Shown here: one piece after another, positions 1 to 8,213 of the stretch | How the letters are laid out: the number at the start of each line of letters is the position of its first letter | Position numbering within the stretch: position 1 is the first letter of the stretch | Source: JBJSXF01 sp046086225 | Lineage (GTDB): Bacteria; Actinomycetota; Acidimicrobiia; IMCC26256; PALSA-610 | Assembly (NCBI GenBank): GCA_046086225.1 | Contig: JBJSXF010000151.1 | Coordinates: 1 to 16,271 of the forward strand | Length of the DNA stretch: 16,271 bases | Direction: 5' to 3' | Position numbers and translations under genes: made by a program | Notes under the pieces: model-generated | The model's input: only the letters and a program-made list of their open reading frames with translations | Database searches by the model: none | What the model was told of the DNA's origin: nothing

Positions 1-1
1 G

Positions 2-1390
2 CTCATGGCCTGGCTGTTCGAACCGGGCCGAGACCCGTCGCGGCTGTACTACGGCACCGACACCCGGGCCCAGTCACTGCTGGTCGGCGCCGCGCTCGGC
101 GCCGTGCTGGCCCGGCGGGCGCCGAGCGAACGAGCCCGACACCACTTGCACCGCCTCGCCCCCGCCGCCGTCGCCGTCCTCGCCGTGATGTGGGCCACGA
201 CGACCGACACCGCCCCATGGCTCTACCGGGGCGGGTTCCTCCTCGCTGCGATCCTCGTCGCTCTCGTCATCGCCTCGGTGACCGACCCCGATCGGCCCGG
301 CCCGGTCGGCCGGTCCCTCGCCTGGCCTCCCCTGCGGGCCCTCGGCGTCATCTCTTACGGCGTCTACCTCTGGCATTGGCCGGTGTACGTCTACCTCAGC
401 CCCGATCGCACCGGGATCGACGGAACCGCGCTCCTCGTCCTCCGCCTCGCCGTCACCGTCGCCGTTGCGACGGTCTCCTACGCGTTCGTCGAGCAGCCGA
501 TCCGAGCCGGCACATTCCGGGTCCGGCGCCCACGCGTGCTGCTCCCGGCGGGCGCTGCCGCGCTCGTCGGCGCGATCGTGCTCGCCACCGCCGGCGCGGT
601 CCCGACCGAGTTCCGGCCCGCGAGCGCCGGGGCGATCGAGGCAGTTCCGGTCACCGTGCCCGCCGCACCCCGGGTGATGATCGTCGGCGACTCGGTGGCG
701 TACAGCATGGCGCCGGGCCTGCGAGCCGAGGCCGACCGGCGAGGCTGGCGGCTCTGGAACGTCGCCGTCCCGGGCTGCGGGCTGTCGAACGACATCGGCG
801 AGCACTGGGACGGCGTCGGCTGGCGCCCCCACGAGACCCGCTGCGATCCCCCGTGGCGCGACCGCTGGCCCCTGCAGGTCGCGGCCTTCCGCCCCGATGT
901 CGTCGTGATGCTCGTCGGCACCCAGGACATCTTCGACCGCCGGATCAACGGGCAGATCGTGAGCTTCGACACGCTGGCGGGAACGATGCTCGCCCGCGCC
1001 GACCTCGACGAGGCGATCTCGATCCTCTCGGCGGGCGGCGCCAAGGTCGTCGTGCTCACGACGCCGTACCACGTGCTCGGGTGGCCCATGCGCATCGACG
1101 AGAGCCGCTCGTCCATGTACGCACCGTGGACGGATCGCTACAACAGCATCCAGCGGTCGGTCGTGGACGCGGCGGGCGGCCGGGCCGAACTGCGCGACCT
1201 CAACCGACTGCTCGGCCCCGACGGCGTCTGGACCGACACCGTCGCCGGCATCCGGGTGCGCAACCGCGACCGCATGCACCTCTCACCCGAAGGTGCGGCG
1301 TTCGTCGCATCGTGGCTCGCCCCGACGCTCATCCCCGAGCGAGCCGGGGCAGCCACCAGCGCCACACCACCTCCGCCCCCTCCGGGGTGA
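2..1390 (+). CDS. Membrane O-acyltransferase (acyltransferase 3 family) with C-terminal SGNH domain, 5' partial
   Basis: The reading frame is open to the left window edge, so the N-terminus is missing. The first visible residues align by eye with about residue 190 of the complete paralogue at 1329-3197. Numbering from the Met at base 5, what remains is the end of the acyltransferase-3 membrane domain, including the DTRAQSLLVGAAL segment (19-31), the SYGVYLWHWPVYVYL segment (117-131) and further hydrophobic helices to about 200. An SGNH/GDSL-like domain follows, with GDS at 228-230 and a C-terminal D422...H425 (DRMHLSPEG). By family knowledge such OafA-like proteins move acyl groups onto surface polysaccharides or glycolipids at the membrane, with the SGNH domain outside. 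The block-III Asn is not obvious (GTQD, 305-308). The last 16 or so residues (proline-rich) extend beyond the paralogue's end and are read antisense to the neighbouring gene. Family assignment is firm; the acceptor is unknown. Confidence 0.9.
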   Translation, partial: LMAWLFEPGRDPSRLYYGTDTRAQSLLVGAALGAVLARRAPSERARHHLHRLAPAAVAVLAVMWATTTDTAPWLYRGGFLLAAILVALVIASVTDPDRPGPVGRSLAWPPLRALGVISYGVYLWHWPVYVYLSPDRTGIDGTALLVLRLAVTVAVATVSYAFVEQPIRAGTFRVRRPRVLLPAGAAALVGAIVLATAGAVPTEFRPASAGAIEAVPVTVPAAPRVMIVGDSVAYSMAPGLRAEADRRGWRLWNVAVPGCGLSNDIGEHWDGVGWRPHETRCDPPWRDRWPLQVAAFRPDVVVMLVGTQDIFDRRINGQIVSFDTLAGTMLARADLDEAISILSAGGAKVVVLTTPYHVLGWPMRIDESRSSMYAPWTDRYNSIQRSVVDAAGGRAELRDLNRLLGPDGVWTDTVAGIRVRNRDRMHLSPEGAAFVASWLAPTLIPERAGAATSATPPPPPPG

Positions 1391-3197
1391 GGTGCACGCC
1401 GTCGGGCTCCCAGAGGTCGACGCCGTCCACCATCTCGGCCCGCTCACCGTCGGGGCACACCAACCTGCGCCAGCGCACGCGCCGGACCGTCGGGAACTCC
1501 CGGGCGGTGCTCGCCCAGATCCGATCGAGCGCGGCGAGCCGCTTCCGATCGGTGCGCTCGGGCAAGGGGTAGGCCGGGTCACCGGCCCCGAAGCAGGGCA
1601 CGTCGAACAGCCAGACCGTCCGGCCGTCGACGCTGAGCTGCCGGAGCGCGTCCCGGAGCGAGTCGGCGAGGAGCCGATCCCACTCCGGGGTGCCGAAGCG
1701 GACGGTGCGACCGTCGACCCGGTGGTCGAGGATGTCCCAGGCGCCGGCCATGAGGGCCCGGGTCGCCGCCGGATCGGTGCGGAGGGATTCGCGCCAGCGA
1801 TCCCGGATGGCTCCGCACTCCCGGCTCGGATTCGGGATGAGGCGACCGGCGCTCACGTGGTCGCGCAGCACCACGCCGCAGCCGAGCTCGGCCGCCCCGC
1901 CGACGCCGATCCCGAGCTCGCCCGCTCGGTCCCGGCCGGCCAGTCCGAACACGAGTGCCGTCGAATCCCCGAAGAGCGCGATGCGGCGCGCGCCGGGCGG
2001 CCCGGAGTCGCCCCCGGCCAACGACGAAGGTGGCGTCGCGCCGGGCGCGGCGACGGTGAGTGCGAGCAGCAACGCCCCGATCCCCCCGACGCCGTAGGCG
2101 AGCACGGCACCCCGCGTTCCTGTCCGGCGAGCGACGACGCCCCGCCGGAACGGCACCTCGACGAGCCGGTAGGACACCTCGGCGAGAGCGAGCGAGACGG
2201 CCAGCCGCACGACGAACAGCGCGGGCCCGTCGAGGCCGGTGTCGGGATCGATGAACACCCGGACCGGCCAGTGCCACAGGTAGAGCGCGTAGGAGCGCAG
2301 GCCGAGGGCGACCAGCGGACGGGCCGCGAGTGCCCGGGCCGGAATTGCCGCCGGACGGTCGACCACGAGCGCGACCACGAGCCCCGTCACGATGGCGAAG
2401 GCGAGGAACCCGCCCCGGAAGAGCCAGAGCGACCGGTCGTCGGCCCCGAGCATCGTCGCAGTGATCACGAGCAGCGCGCCGACCGCGACCGGGCTGCCCG
2501 CCGGGACGCGCCGCCCCGGCGCTCGCTCGGCCACCAGCCCGAGGGCCGTGCCGACGAGGAGCGCCGAGGCGTGGGTCGTCGTCCCGAGGTAGGCCCGAGA
2601 GGTGCCCGCCCCCGATCCGGCCACCGCGGCCATCGCCACTGCCGAGAGCCCCGCAGCGCCGAGCGCGACTGCGGCGGCGACGTGTGGCCGGCGCCCGACT
2701 ACCCGGCGCGCGGCCAGGAGCACGAGCGGCAGGACGACGTAGAACTGCTCCTCGATCGCGAGCGACCACAGGTGGAGCAACGGCGACGGCCGTCCGACGG
2801 TCGCGAAGTAGTCGCCCGACTGACCGATGAGCACCCAGTTGAGCGAGAACGTGAGCGTGCCGACCGTCTGGGCGGGCAGACCACGCCGTTCGAGCGCGGT
2901 CATCAGCACCGCGGCGCCGGTGACGGTGACCACCGTGAGCAGGGCCAGCGCCGGGAGCAATCGACGGATCCGTCTCGCCCAGAACGATCGGAGCCCGATC
3001 CGTTCCCGCAGGCCGAGCTCAGTGACGAGGATCCGAGTGATGAGGAAGCCGGAGACCACGAAGAAGACATCGACGCCGAGGAAGCCGGCGGGCAGCACTC
3101 CCGGCGCGAAGTGGTAGACGACGACCGCCGAGACCGCGAGCGCCCGCAGACCGTCGAGCGCGGGCGAGTAGGCCCGGGGGGATTCGGCCACGGTCAC
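1329..3197 (-). CDS. Membrane O-acyltransferase (acyltransferase 3) fused to SGNH domain
   Basis: I start this gene at GTG 3197, which overlaps the TGA of the upstream glycosyltransferase by four bases (GTGA). This gives 622 residues beginning TVAESPRAYSPALDGLRAL, the usual N-terminus of the family; the frame is open further upstream but lacks family sequence there. Residues 10-385 form the acyltransferase-3 membrane domain: DGLRAL (15-20), H29 in VYHF, GVDVFFVVSGFLIT (41-54), FWARRIRRLLPA (72-83), LHLWSLAIEEQFY (141-153) and YALYLWHWPV (303-312). A linker leads to an SGNH domain with GDS at 410-412 and D599/H602 in DGVHLTPEG. The expected role is O-acylation of a surface glycan or glycolipid. 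It is the last gene of a - strand series with three glycosyltransferases, so it probably decorates their product. Its 3' end overlaps the convergent paralogue by 62 bp. Confidence 0.93.
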   Translation of the reverse strand: MTVAESPRAYSPALDGLRALAVSAVVVYHFAPGVLPAGFLGVDVFFVVSGFLITRILVTELGLRERIGLRSFWARRIRRLLPALALLTVVTVTGAAVLMTALERRGLPAQTVGTLTFSLNWVLIGQSGDYFATVGRPSPLLHLWSLAIEEQFYVVLPLVLLAARRVVGRRPHVAAAVALGAAGLSAVAMAAVAGSGAGTSRAYLGTTTHASALLVGTALGLVAERAPGRRVPAGSPVAVGALLVITATMLGADDRSLWLFRGGFLAFAIVTGLVVALVVDRPAAIPARALAARPLVALGLRSYALYLWHWPVRVFIDPDTGLDGPALFVVRLAVSLALAEVSYRLVEVPFRRGVVARRTGTRGAVLAYGVGGIGALLLALTVAAPGATPPSSLAGGDSGPPGARRIALFGDSTALVFGLAGRDRAGELGIGVGGAAELGCGVVLRDHVSAGRLIPNPSRECGAIRDRWRESLRTDPAATRALMAGAWDILDHRVDGRTVRFGTPEWDRLLADSLRDALRQLSVDGRTVWLFDVPCFGAGDPAYPLPERTDRKRLAALDRIWASTAREFPTVRRVRWRRLVCPDGERAEMVDGVDLWEPDGVHLTPEGAEVVWRWWLPRLARG

Positions 3198-4564
3198 GGT
3201 CCGGGAGCCGGTGTCGACCGAAAGCGCCGGACCAGCGCGACGATCGCCACTGCGGCGAGGATCGCCAGTGCCGGTTCCGCAGTGGCCCGGAAGCGGGTCT
3301 GCCCGTAGGTGAACGCGGCTCCGACTGTCGCCGCGACGACCGGGGCGAGGAGCACGGCGATGGCGAAGCGCTGTCGGCGCCGGACGAGCACGGCCACCCC
3401 GGCGATCGCGGCGACGAGCGTCGGGTAGTAGACGCCGTAACCGAGGCGGGTGACCCACTCCTCCCGCCCCTCCCCCGTGTTGTACGAGATCATGTCGCCG
3501 GGCCGGAACAGCCCCCAGGTACGGCCGATCCGAGCGGCGGCGACTGCGGGCAGTCGTCGCGGGTTCGCCGCCGCATAGTCGAGCGCCTGCGCCCGGAACT
3601 CGGCTGCCACCACCGACTGATCCCCGGGCGGGAACGGCGGCAGACAGGAAGCCGGGCCCTCGATCGCGGTGAGCCCGACCGCCGGCCCCGAGAAGACCGC
3701 GTCGCAGTACGAGCCGAGGAGCGCGATGCCGTCGTTGGTCGAGACGAAGGTGCGCTCATCGAAACGAACGAGGTTGAAGCCGACCCACGGAGTGAGCACG
3801 ACCACCGTCGCGGCGGCAGCGGCGAGCAGTCCGGTGCCGCGGGCCCGGATCCCCGGCGCCCGCCACACAACCGGTCCGACGAGCAACGGGAAGAGCAGCA
3901 CGAGCTCGGCCCGGGCGAGGGTCGCCAGTCCGCACGCCGCGCCCAGCGCCGCCAGACGGAGCGGCGTCCGCCGATCGTGCGCCGCGAACGCCAAGCGAAT
4001 GGCCGCGAGCGCGGTCATGATCGAGACCGTCTCGGACATGACGAGACCGTCGTTCACCCAGACGAAGGGGGCGACGGCCACAATCGCTGCGGCCACGAGA
4101 CCGACGGCCGCCCCGGAATCGCTTCGGCGACGTCCGACTCGGCGACCGAGGAATCCCACCAGAGCGACGTTGAGGGTGCCGAGGATCGCCATCGTGAACC
4201 GGTGTTCGCGGAGGTGGGAGCCGGTCGGATCTCCGGCGATCCACTGCAGAGGCGGCCGCTCGGCCAACCACGACACCGGAGCGAGGACGAGCACGGTGAG
4301 CGGCGGATGGTCGGCCGCCGGCCCCGAACGCATTCCCATGAGGCCTGCGTAGGGCTCGGTGAAGCCTCGCCCCTCGGCGACCGTGTTCGCCTCGGCGTTG
4401 TAGAAAAGCTGATCGCCGACCGCGCACTCCGAGGGAACCGTCACCGTCGCGCCGTCCGGGAGTCTCACGACGCACGGACCGTCCTTCGCCCCCGCGACGT
4501 AGCCGATCCGGATTGCGAACGCCACCGCGACGATGAGGAAGAGGAGCCTCGTGAAGCGGGTCAC
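3194..4564 (-). CDS. GT39/ArnT-like membrane glycosyltransferase
   Basis: The protein has 456 residues and starts at GTG 4564, overlapping the upstream stop by four bases. It opens with a transmembrane helix (about 6-25). A large external loop follows, with the acidic motif AVGDQLFYNAEAN (48-60, D51) and ADHPPLTVLVLAP (84-96). It then has a long series of hydrophobic helices including NDGLVMSETVSIM (171-183, E178). The early loop Asp, HPPL and SE motifs are typical of GT-C enzymes of the GT39/ArnT/RgtA type, which use polyprenyl-phosphate sugars on the outer membrane face. Two Cys in the first loop (C31, C47) could pair. The gene sits between a PIG-V-like mannosyltransferase and an acyltransferase, all overlapping or nearly so, which suggests one transcript. 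Donor sugar and acceptor cannot be read from the sequence. The general class is confident. Confidence 0.87.
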   Translation of the reverse strand: MTRFTRLLFLIVAVAFAIRIGYVAGAKDGPCVVRLPDGATVTVPSECAVGDQLFYNAEANTVAEGRGFTEPYAGLMGMRSGPAADHPPLTVLVLAPVSWLAERPPLQWIAGDPTGSHLREHRFTMAILGTLNVALVGFLGRRVGRRRSDSGAAVGLVAAAIVAVAPFVWVNDGLVMSETVSIMTALAAIRLAFAAHDRRTPLRLAALGAACGLATLARAELVLLFPLLVGPVVWRAPGIRARGTGLLAAAAATVVVLTPWVGFNLVRFDERTFVSTNDGIALLGSYCDAVFSGPAVGLTAIEGPASCLPPFPPGDQSVVAAEFRAQALDYAAANPRRLPAVAAARIGRTWGLFRPGDMISYNTGEGREEWVTRLGYGVYYPTLVAAIAGVAVLVRRRQRFAIAVLLAPVVAATVGAAFTYGQTRFRATAEPALAILAAVAIVALVRRFRSTPAPGP

Positions 4565-5631
4565 GGCACGACCACCCCGGCGAAGACCAGCACCGACATG
4601 CCGACCATCCCACCACCCGCGAGCACGGCAGTGAGGCGCGCCCGCTCCTCCCCCCCGGTGACATCGGCGAGCGCGATGGCGAACGGTGCGGCGGCGAGGG
4701 CATAGCGCTCGAGCGAGTCGTAGTTCCGGGCGGAGAGCGCCACCAGGAGCGTGACACCCGCGTACCCGGCCAGCGCCGCCGGTCCCCGCCGGACCAGAAC
4801 CACCACGAGCGCGACGAGGCCGACCGCCGCGACGAGGTGGAGGACGACCGTCGGATGGTCACCGCCGGCGGCCTCCCGAACGGCGTGCACCAACCCACGT
4901 ACCGGATCGATCCATTCGCCCCGCCGGGCCGGATCCTCCTGGGCCCGCAGCGGGTACCAGAAACCGTTCCCCCGACCGGCGACCGACGCCAAGTACGCGA
5001 GCGTTCCCGCGATCGGCGCGCCCGCCACCGCGATCGCCCGCCGATCACGGGTCCGCACGCCCTCGATCAGCGCCGGCACCGCCAGCAGCACCCCGACCGG
5101 TCGGGTGAGCCCGGCCGCGAATGCGGCGAGCGCTGCCCACCACCACTTGCCGCGCCGCATCGCGAGGAGCGCGAGCGTCGTCGCCACGAGGAACACACCC
5201 TCGCTGTAGCCCATGACGAGGACGAACGACGGCGGCGCGAACGCGAGCCACCACACGGCGCGCCGGGCGAGGCGCCGATCACCCCGAACCTCGAGCGCGA
5301 GTGCATACACCGCGAGGAGCGCGAAGAGCGCGGCCACGTTCGCGACGACGATGACGGCGGGCCCCGCACCGATCCCCGGCACCAGCGTGAGCACGCGGGC
5401 GGTCATCGGGAAGAGCGGGAAGAAGCGCAGCGCCTCGGCCGCGGTCCCCCCGTAGCCCGATGCCGCGATGTCGCGATACCAGGCCGCGTCCCAACCGAGA
5501 AGTGTCGTCGGTCGACCGACGACCTCGAGCACCTCGAGCAGGTTGCGGGTCGCGAGCAATGCGCCGAGCACGAGGAGACGCGAAGCGAGGTAGGGCACCA
5601 CCACCGCCCGGAGCGCCGACCTCGTGAGCAC
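4561..5631 (-). CDS. PIG-V-like membrane mannosyltransferase
   Basis: The protein has 356 residues and starts at GTG 5631, one base after the stop of the upstream glycosyltransferase gene. It is multi-spanning with the pattern seen in bacterial PIG-V/GPI-mannosyltransferase-2-like proteins: GWDAAWYRDIAASGYG (46-61, D48 as candidate catalytic acid), RFFPLFPMTARVL (69-81), PPSFVLVMGYSEGVFLV (133-149) and GLTRPVGVLLAVPAL (174-188). Eukaryotic PIG-V adds the second mannose of GPI anchors. Actinobacterial homologues are thought to transfer a sugar, probably mannose, from a polyprenyl phosphate to a lipid or protein acceptor. Its stop overlaps the next GT39-like gene by four bases (GTGA), indicating translational coupling. 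The family call is good; the sugar and acceptor are inferred. Confidence 0.85.
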   Translation of the reverse strand: MLTRSALRAVVVPYLASRLLVLGALLATRNLLEVLEVVGRPTTLLGWDAAWYRDIAASGYGGTAAEALRFFPLFPMTARVLTLVPGIGAGPAVIVVANVAALFALLAVYALALEVRGDRRLARRAVWWLAFAPPSFVLVMGYSEGVFLVATTLALLAMRRGKWWWAALAAFAAGLTRPVGVLLAVPALIEGVRTRDRRAIAVAGAPIAGTLAYLASVAGRGNGFWYPLRAQEDPARRGEWIDPVRGLVHAVREAAGGDHPTVVLHLVAAVGLVALVVVLVRRGPAALAGYAGVTLLVALSARNYDSLERYALAAAPFAIALADVTGGEERARLTAVLAGGGMVGMSVLVFAGVVVP

Positions 5632-5632
5632 G

Positions 5633-7207
5633 TCAGCGGCCCGTCCGCGGCGGGATCTCGATCAGCCCCATGGCCTCGAACACGTACGGGTCGGGCACGA
5701 CCCGGGCGATCCGCGAGCGGCCCGATCGGCGGGCGAGAGCCTCCCCCAACCGGCGGCACTTGTCCCCGTGCGTGTCGTAATCGTCGGAGGAGACGTCCCA
5801 GATCGTGCCCGCTCCGGCCGATCGCACCGCCCGGGCCGCGAAGCGCTCGACATCGGCCGCATCGACCCGCTCCTGGTAATCGACCCAGTCGACCCGCTCG
5901 GGCGCGGCGAAGTCGGGGAAGGTCACGATGCGCACTCCGGAGGGCGCCCGGCGGGCCACCCCCGGCCCCAACTGATCGGGGCAGAGCACGACGAGGTCAC
6001 CGGGTCGGGCATCGGTCCGCAGAACCCGGGCCACTGCCCCGGCCTGGGTGCGCTCGGTGACCGAGTTGCGGGCACCCCCGACGAGACCGAGCCCGGCGAC
6101 GACCGCGGCGATGACGCAGAGGATGCGCCGGTCGGCGAAGGTCGCGATGCCCCGGGCGACGAGCAGCGCGGCGAAGGGGTAGACGACCGCGGCGTAGCGG
6201 GTCTGGAACGCCTGCCCGCCGAGGTACGACGTCGCGGCACCCCCCACGAGCGTCACGGCGCCGACTGCGCCGAGGACGCGGGCCCCGGGGCGACCACCGG
6301 GGTCGAGGATCGTTCTCCGGGCGGCTTCCCCGAAGCCGAAGACCCCGAGGAGCAGGAGGGGGACGATCACGAGGAAGAGGGTCCAGCCTTCCTGGAGATC
6401 GAGTTCCAACGGTGAACCGCCCGCGAAGTCCCGCACGGTGTAGGCGACGGGGAGGGGCGGCAGCACGGGAGTGCCCCACGGGGTGCCGGTGTGCGCGGCC
6501 TGCCAGAGGAAGACCGGGAGCCACGGCACGAAGGCCAGGCCCCCGATGACCGTTGCCGCCAGGAGCCGCCGCGGCGCCGGGGCGGCACGATCGCGCCACC
6601 AGGCACCGAGGAGGAGCGCGCCGACTGTACCGACGAGGTAGAAGCACCAGTACTGGGTGTAGAGCGCCAGCGCGACGAGAACGGCGAAGGTCGCCAGCCG
6701 GCCGGCGGTCGGCCGCGCCCACGCCCGCAGGAACGCGAGGATCCCGCCGGTCACGATGAGCATCACGAGCGAGTACATGCGGGCCTCGGTCGCGTAGCGC
6801 AGGGCGTAGGGACTCGTGGCGAAGACGAGCACCGCCAACCCGGCGACCTCGGCGCCGGCCAGGCGTCGGCCTGCGAACCCGACGGCGACGACGGTCCCCA
6901 GGAAGCAGACCGCCGAGAGGGAACGCACCGCGAGATCGCCCGTCCCGAGCACTGCGGTCCACAGGTGGAGGAGGAGGTAGTAGAGCGGCGGCGCTCCGTC
7001 CTGGCGCAGCGCGTCGGTGATCGAACCCAGCGGGAGCCGGGCGATGGAGACCGAGAGCGCCTCGTCGAGCCAGAGGCCCGAGCGGGCGACGAAGGCGAGC
7101 CCGGACCCGACGGCCACTGCGCCGACGAGCGCGACGACCGCGGATCGCGGCCAGGGCGGAGCGCCCGCGGCTCCGGCGCGCGCGGGCGCGACGGGCGGGG
7201 CGGTCAC
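5633..7207 (-). CDS. GT39-like membrane glycosyltransferase
   Basis: I choose GTG 7207 as the start, giving 524 residues. The frame is open upstream, but that part is low-complexity and overlaps the LLM oxidoreductase gene. A hydrophobic helix (about 22-42) precedes the GT-C acidic motif GLWLDEALSVSIA (44-56, D48-E49). DGAPPLYYLLLHLW (70-83) and RYATEARMYSLVML (137-150, E141) follow. Many further helices lead to a C-terminal soluble part with a DLVVLCPDQLGPGV stretch that may lie outside the membrane. The LDEA and TEARMYSL motifs are characteristic of bacterial GT39-type mannosyl- or glycosyltransferases acting on polyprenyl-phosphate sugars. It is the first gene of the glycosyltransferase/acyltransferase series and has its own candidate -10 box (7216-7221). 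No Shine-Dalgarno sequence is visible. The substrate is unknown. Confidence 0.86.
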   Translation of the reverse strand: MTAPPVAPARAGAAGAPPWPRSAVVALVGAVAVGSGLAFVARSGLWLDEALSVSIARLPLGSITDALRQDGAPPLYYLLLHLWTAVLGTGDLAVRSLSAVCFLGTVVAVGFAGRRLAGAEVAGLAVLVFATSPYALRYATEARMYSLVMLIVTGGILAFLRAWARPTAGRLATFAVLVALALYTQYWCFYLVGTVGALLLGAWWRDRAAPAPRRLLAATVIGGLAFVPWLPVFLWQAAHTGTPWGTPVLPPLPVAYTVRDFAGGSPLELDLQEGWTLFLVIVPLLLLGVFGFGEAARRTILDPGGRPGARVLGAVGAVTLVGGAATSYLGGQAFQTRYAAVVYPFAALLVARGIATFADRRILCVIAAVVAGLGLVGGARNSVTERTQAGAVARVLRTDARPGDLVVLCPDQLGPGVARRAPSGVRIVTFPDFAAPERVDWVDYQERVDAADVERFAARAVRSAGAGTIWDVSSDDYDTHGDKCRRLGEALARRSGRSRIARVVPDPYVFEAMGLIEIPPRTGR

Positions 7208-7215
7208 GGAGGAGA

Positions 7216-7221
7216 ACGGTA
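7216..7221 (-). promoter_or_regulatory. Candidate -10 box (TACCGT), leaderless-type
   Basis: In the 28-bp gap before the GT39-like gene the - strand reads TACCGT, matching the actinobacterial TANNNT -10 pattern. It lies 8 nt before the GTG at 7207. The region just before the start has no GGAGG on the coding strand, so transcription may begin at or next to the start codon. No -35 is recognisable. Its placement would make this the promoter of the envelope-glycan block. Confidence 0.4.
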
Positions 7222-7235
7222 CCGCTGGGCCCCGG

Positions 7236-8213
7236 TCAGCCGCGGACCAGGGGGACGACCTGGCGGGCGAAGGCCTCGAGGCTCTCGCCCGACGGGAAGT
7301 CGCGGAACCACAGGATGAACTCGCGGCACCCCGCATCGACGAAGGCCTGCACCTTCTCGGCCACCTGATCGACGGTGCCGACGAGGTGGTCGCGCACGTA
7401 CTCCTCGTCGCTCATCGAGCCCTTGCGCAGAGGGCCGCCATCCGGCGATGCGAGCCACGTCTCGAGGTCGCCTTCGGTCTCGAAGATCCGGCAGTCGGGA
7501 CCGTGGGTGCGCACGATGGTCGCGGGGTCACGACCGATCTCGTCGCAGTACTGCTCGAGGAGCCGCGACTTGCGGACGAAGGCGTCGAGCCCCACTTGCC
7601 AGTTGACCTTGTCGGCGTGGCGGGCCTCGATCCGCAGGGTCACCTTCTCGCCCCCTCCGCCGATCCAGATCTCGGGCAGGTCCTGCCGCGGCTTCGGATC
7701 GCAGTACGCACCGTCGAAGCGGACGTGCTCCCCGGCGTACGTCGTGGTCTCCTGCGTCCAGAGGAGCCTGATCGCCTCGACCGCTTCCTCCAGGATCGCG
7801 AGACGCGTGCGGGGCGAAGGGAAGGTGAAGCCGTACGCGCCGTACTCCTGCTCATACCAGCCCGCACCCAATCCGAGGATGAGTCGACCGCCCGAGAACA
7901 CGTCGACGCAGGCCGCTTCCTTGGCGAGCAGCCCGACGTTGCGGTACGCCACGCAGGTCACCATCTGCCCGAGGCGGATCGTCGAGGTGTGCTGGGCGAG
8001 AGCGGCCAGGGTGGTGAAGGCCTCGAACACGTGGGTGGGTTCGCGTCGGGGCACGGTCTCGACGTGGTCGTAGACCCAGAGATGTTCGTAGCCGAGGGCC
8101 TCGGCCTGCGCCGCGAGTTCCTTGGTGCGGTCCCACGCGGCGACGGCGTCCCATCCGGAGTACTCGAGCTTCCAACCCTGCGGCGCGAACGCACCGAACG
8201 CCAAGGCGCTCAC
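7236..8213 (-). CDS. LLM-class F420-dependent oxidoreductase
   Basis: I start at GTG 8213, which overlaps the VOC gene's TGA by four bases, giving 325 residues; an alternative ATG 10 codons upstream lies within the VOC gene. The sequence follows the luciferase-like (LLM) TIM-barrel pattern: FGAFAPQGW (6-14), AEALGYEHLWVYDHV (37-51), TSTIRLGQMVTCVAYRNVGLLAKEAACVDVFSGGRLILGLGAGWYEQEY (76-124) and EIWIGGGGEK (181-190). A HADKVNW segment (199-205) and C-terminal GTVDQVAEKVQAFVDAGCREFILWF follow. In actinobacteria such proteins use F420H2 for hydride transfer to varied substrates; FMN use cannot be excluded. It is the third gene of the ADH-VOC-LLM operon, which suggests redox work on the same small molecule, but the substrate is not identifiable. 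Confidence 0.92.
   Translation of the reverse strand: MSALAFGAFAPQGWKLEYSGWDAVAAWDRTKELAAQAEALGYEHLWVYDHVETVPRREPTHVFEAFTTLAALAQHTSTIRLGQMVTCVAYRNVGLLAKEAACVDVFSGGRLILGLGAGWYEQEYGAYGFTFPSPRTRLAILEEAVEAIRLLWTQETTTYAGEHVRFDGAYCDPKPRQDLPEIWIGGGGEKVTLRIEARHADKVNWQVGLDAFVRKSRLLEQYCDEIGRDPATIVRTHGPDCRIFETEGDLETWLASPDGGPLRKGSMSDEEYVRDHLVGTVDQVAEKVQAFVDAGCREFILWFRDFPSGESLEAFARQVVPLVRG

Noticed and set aside
1293..3308. A 671-residue + strand open frame opposite the acyltransferase
   Set aside because: Low-complexity Arg/Glu/Pro/Asp sequence mirroring the membrane protein on the other strand; no recognisable domain.
3198..3458. 87-residue N-terminal extension of the - strand acyltransferase
   Set aside because: It lies inside the upstream glycosyltransferase, is Arg-rich and lacks family sequence; GTG 3197 gives the normal N-terminus and a four-base overlap.
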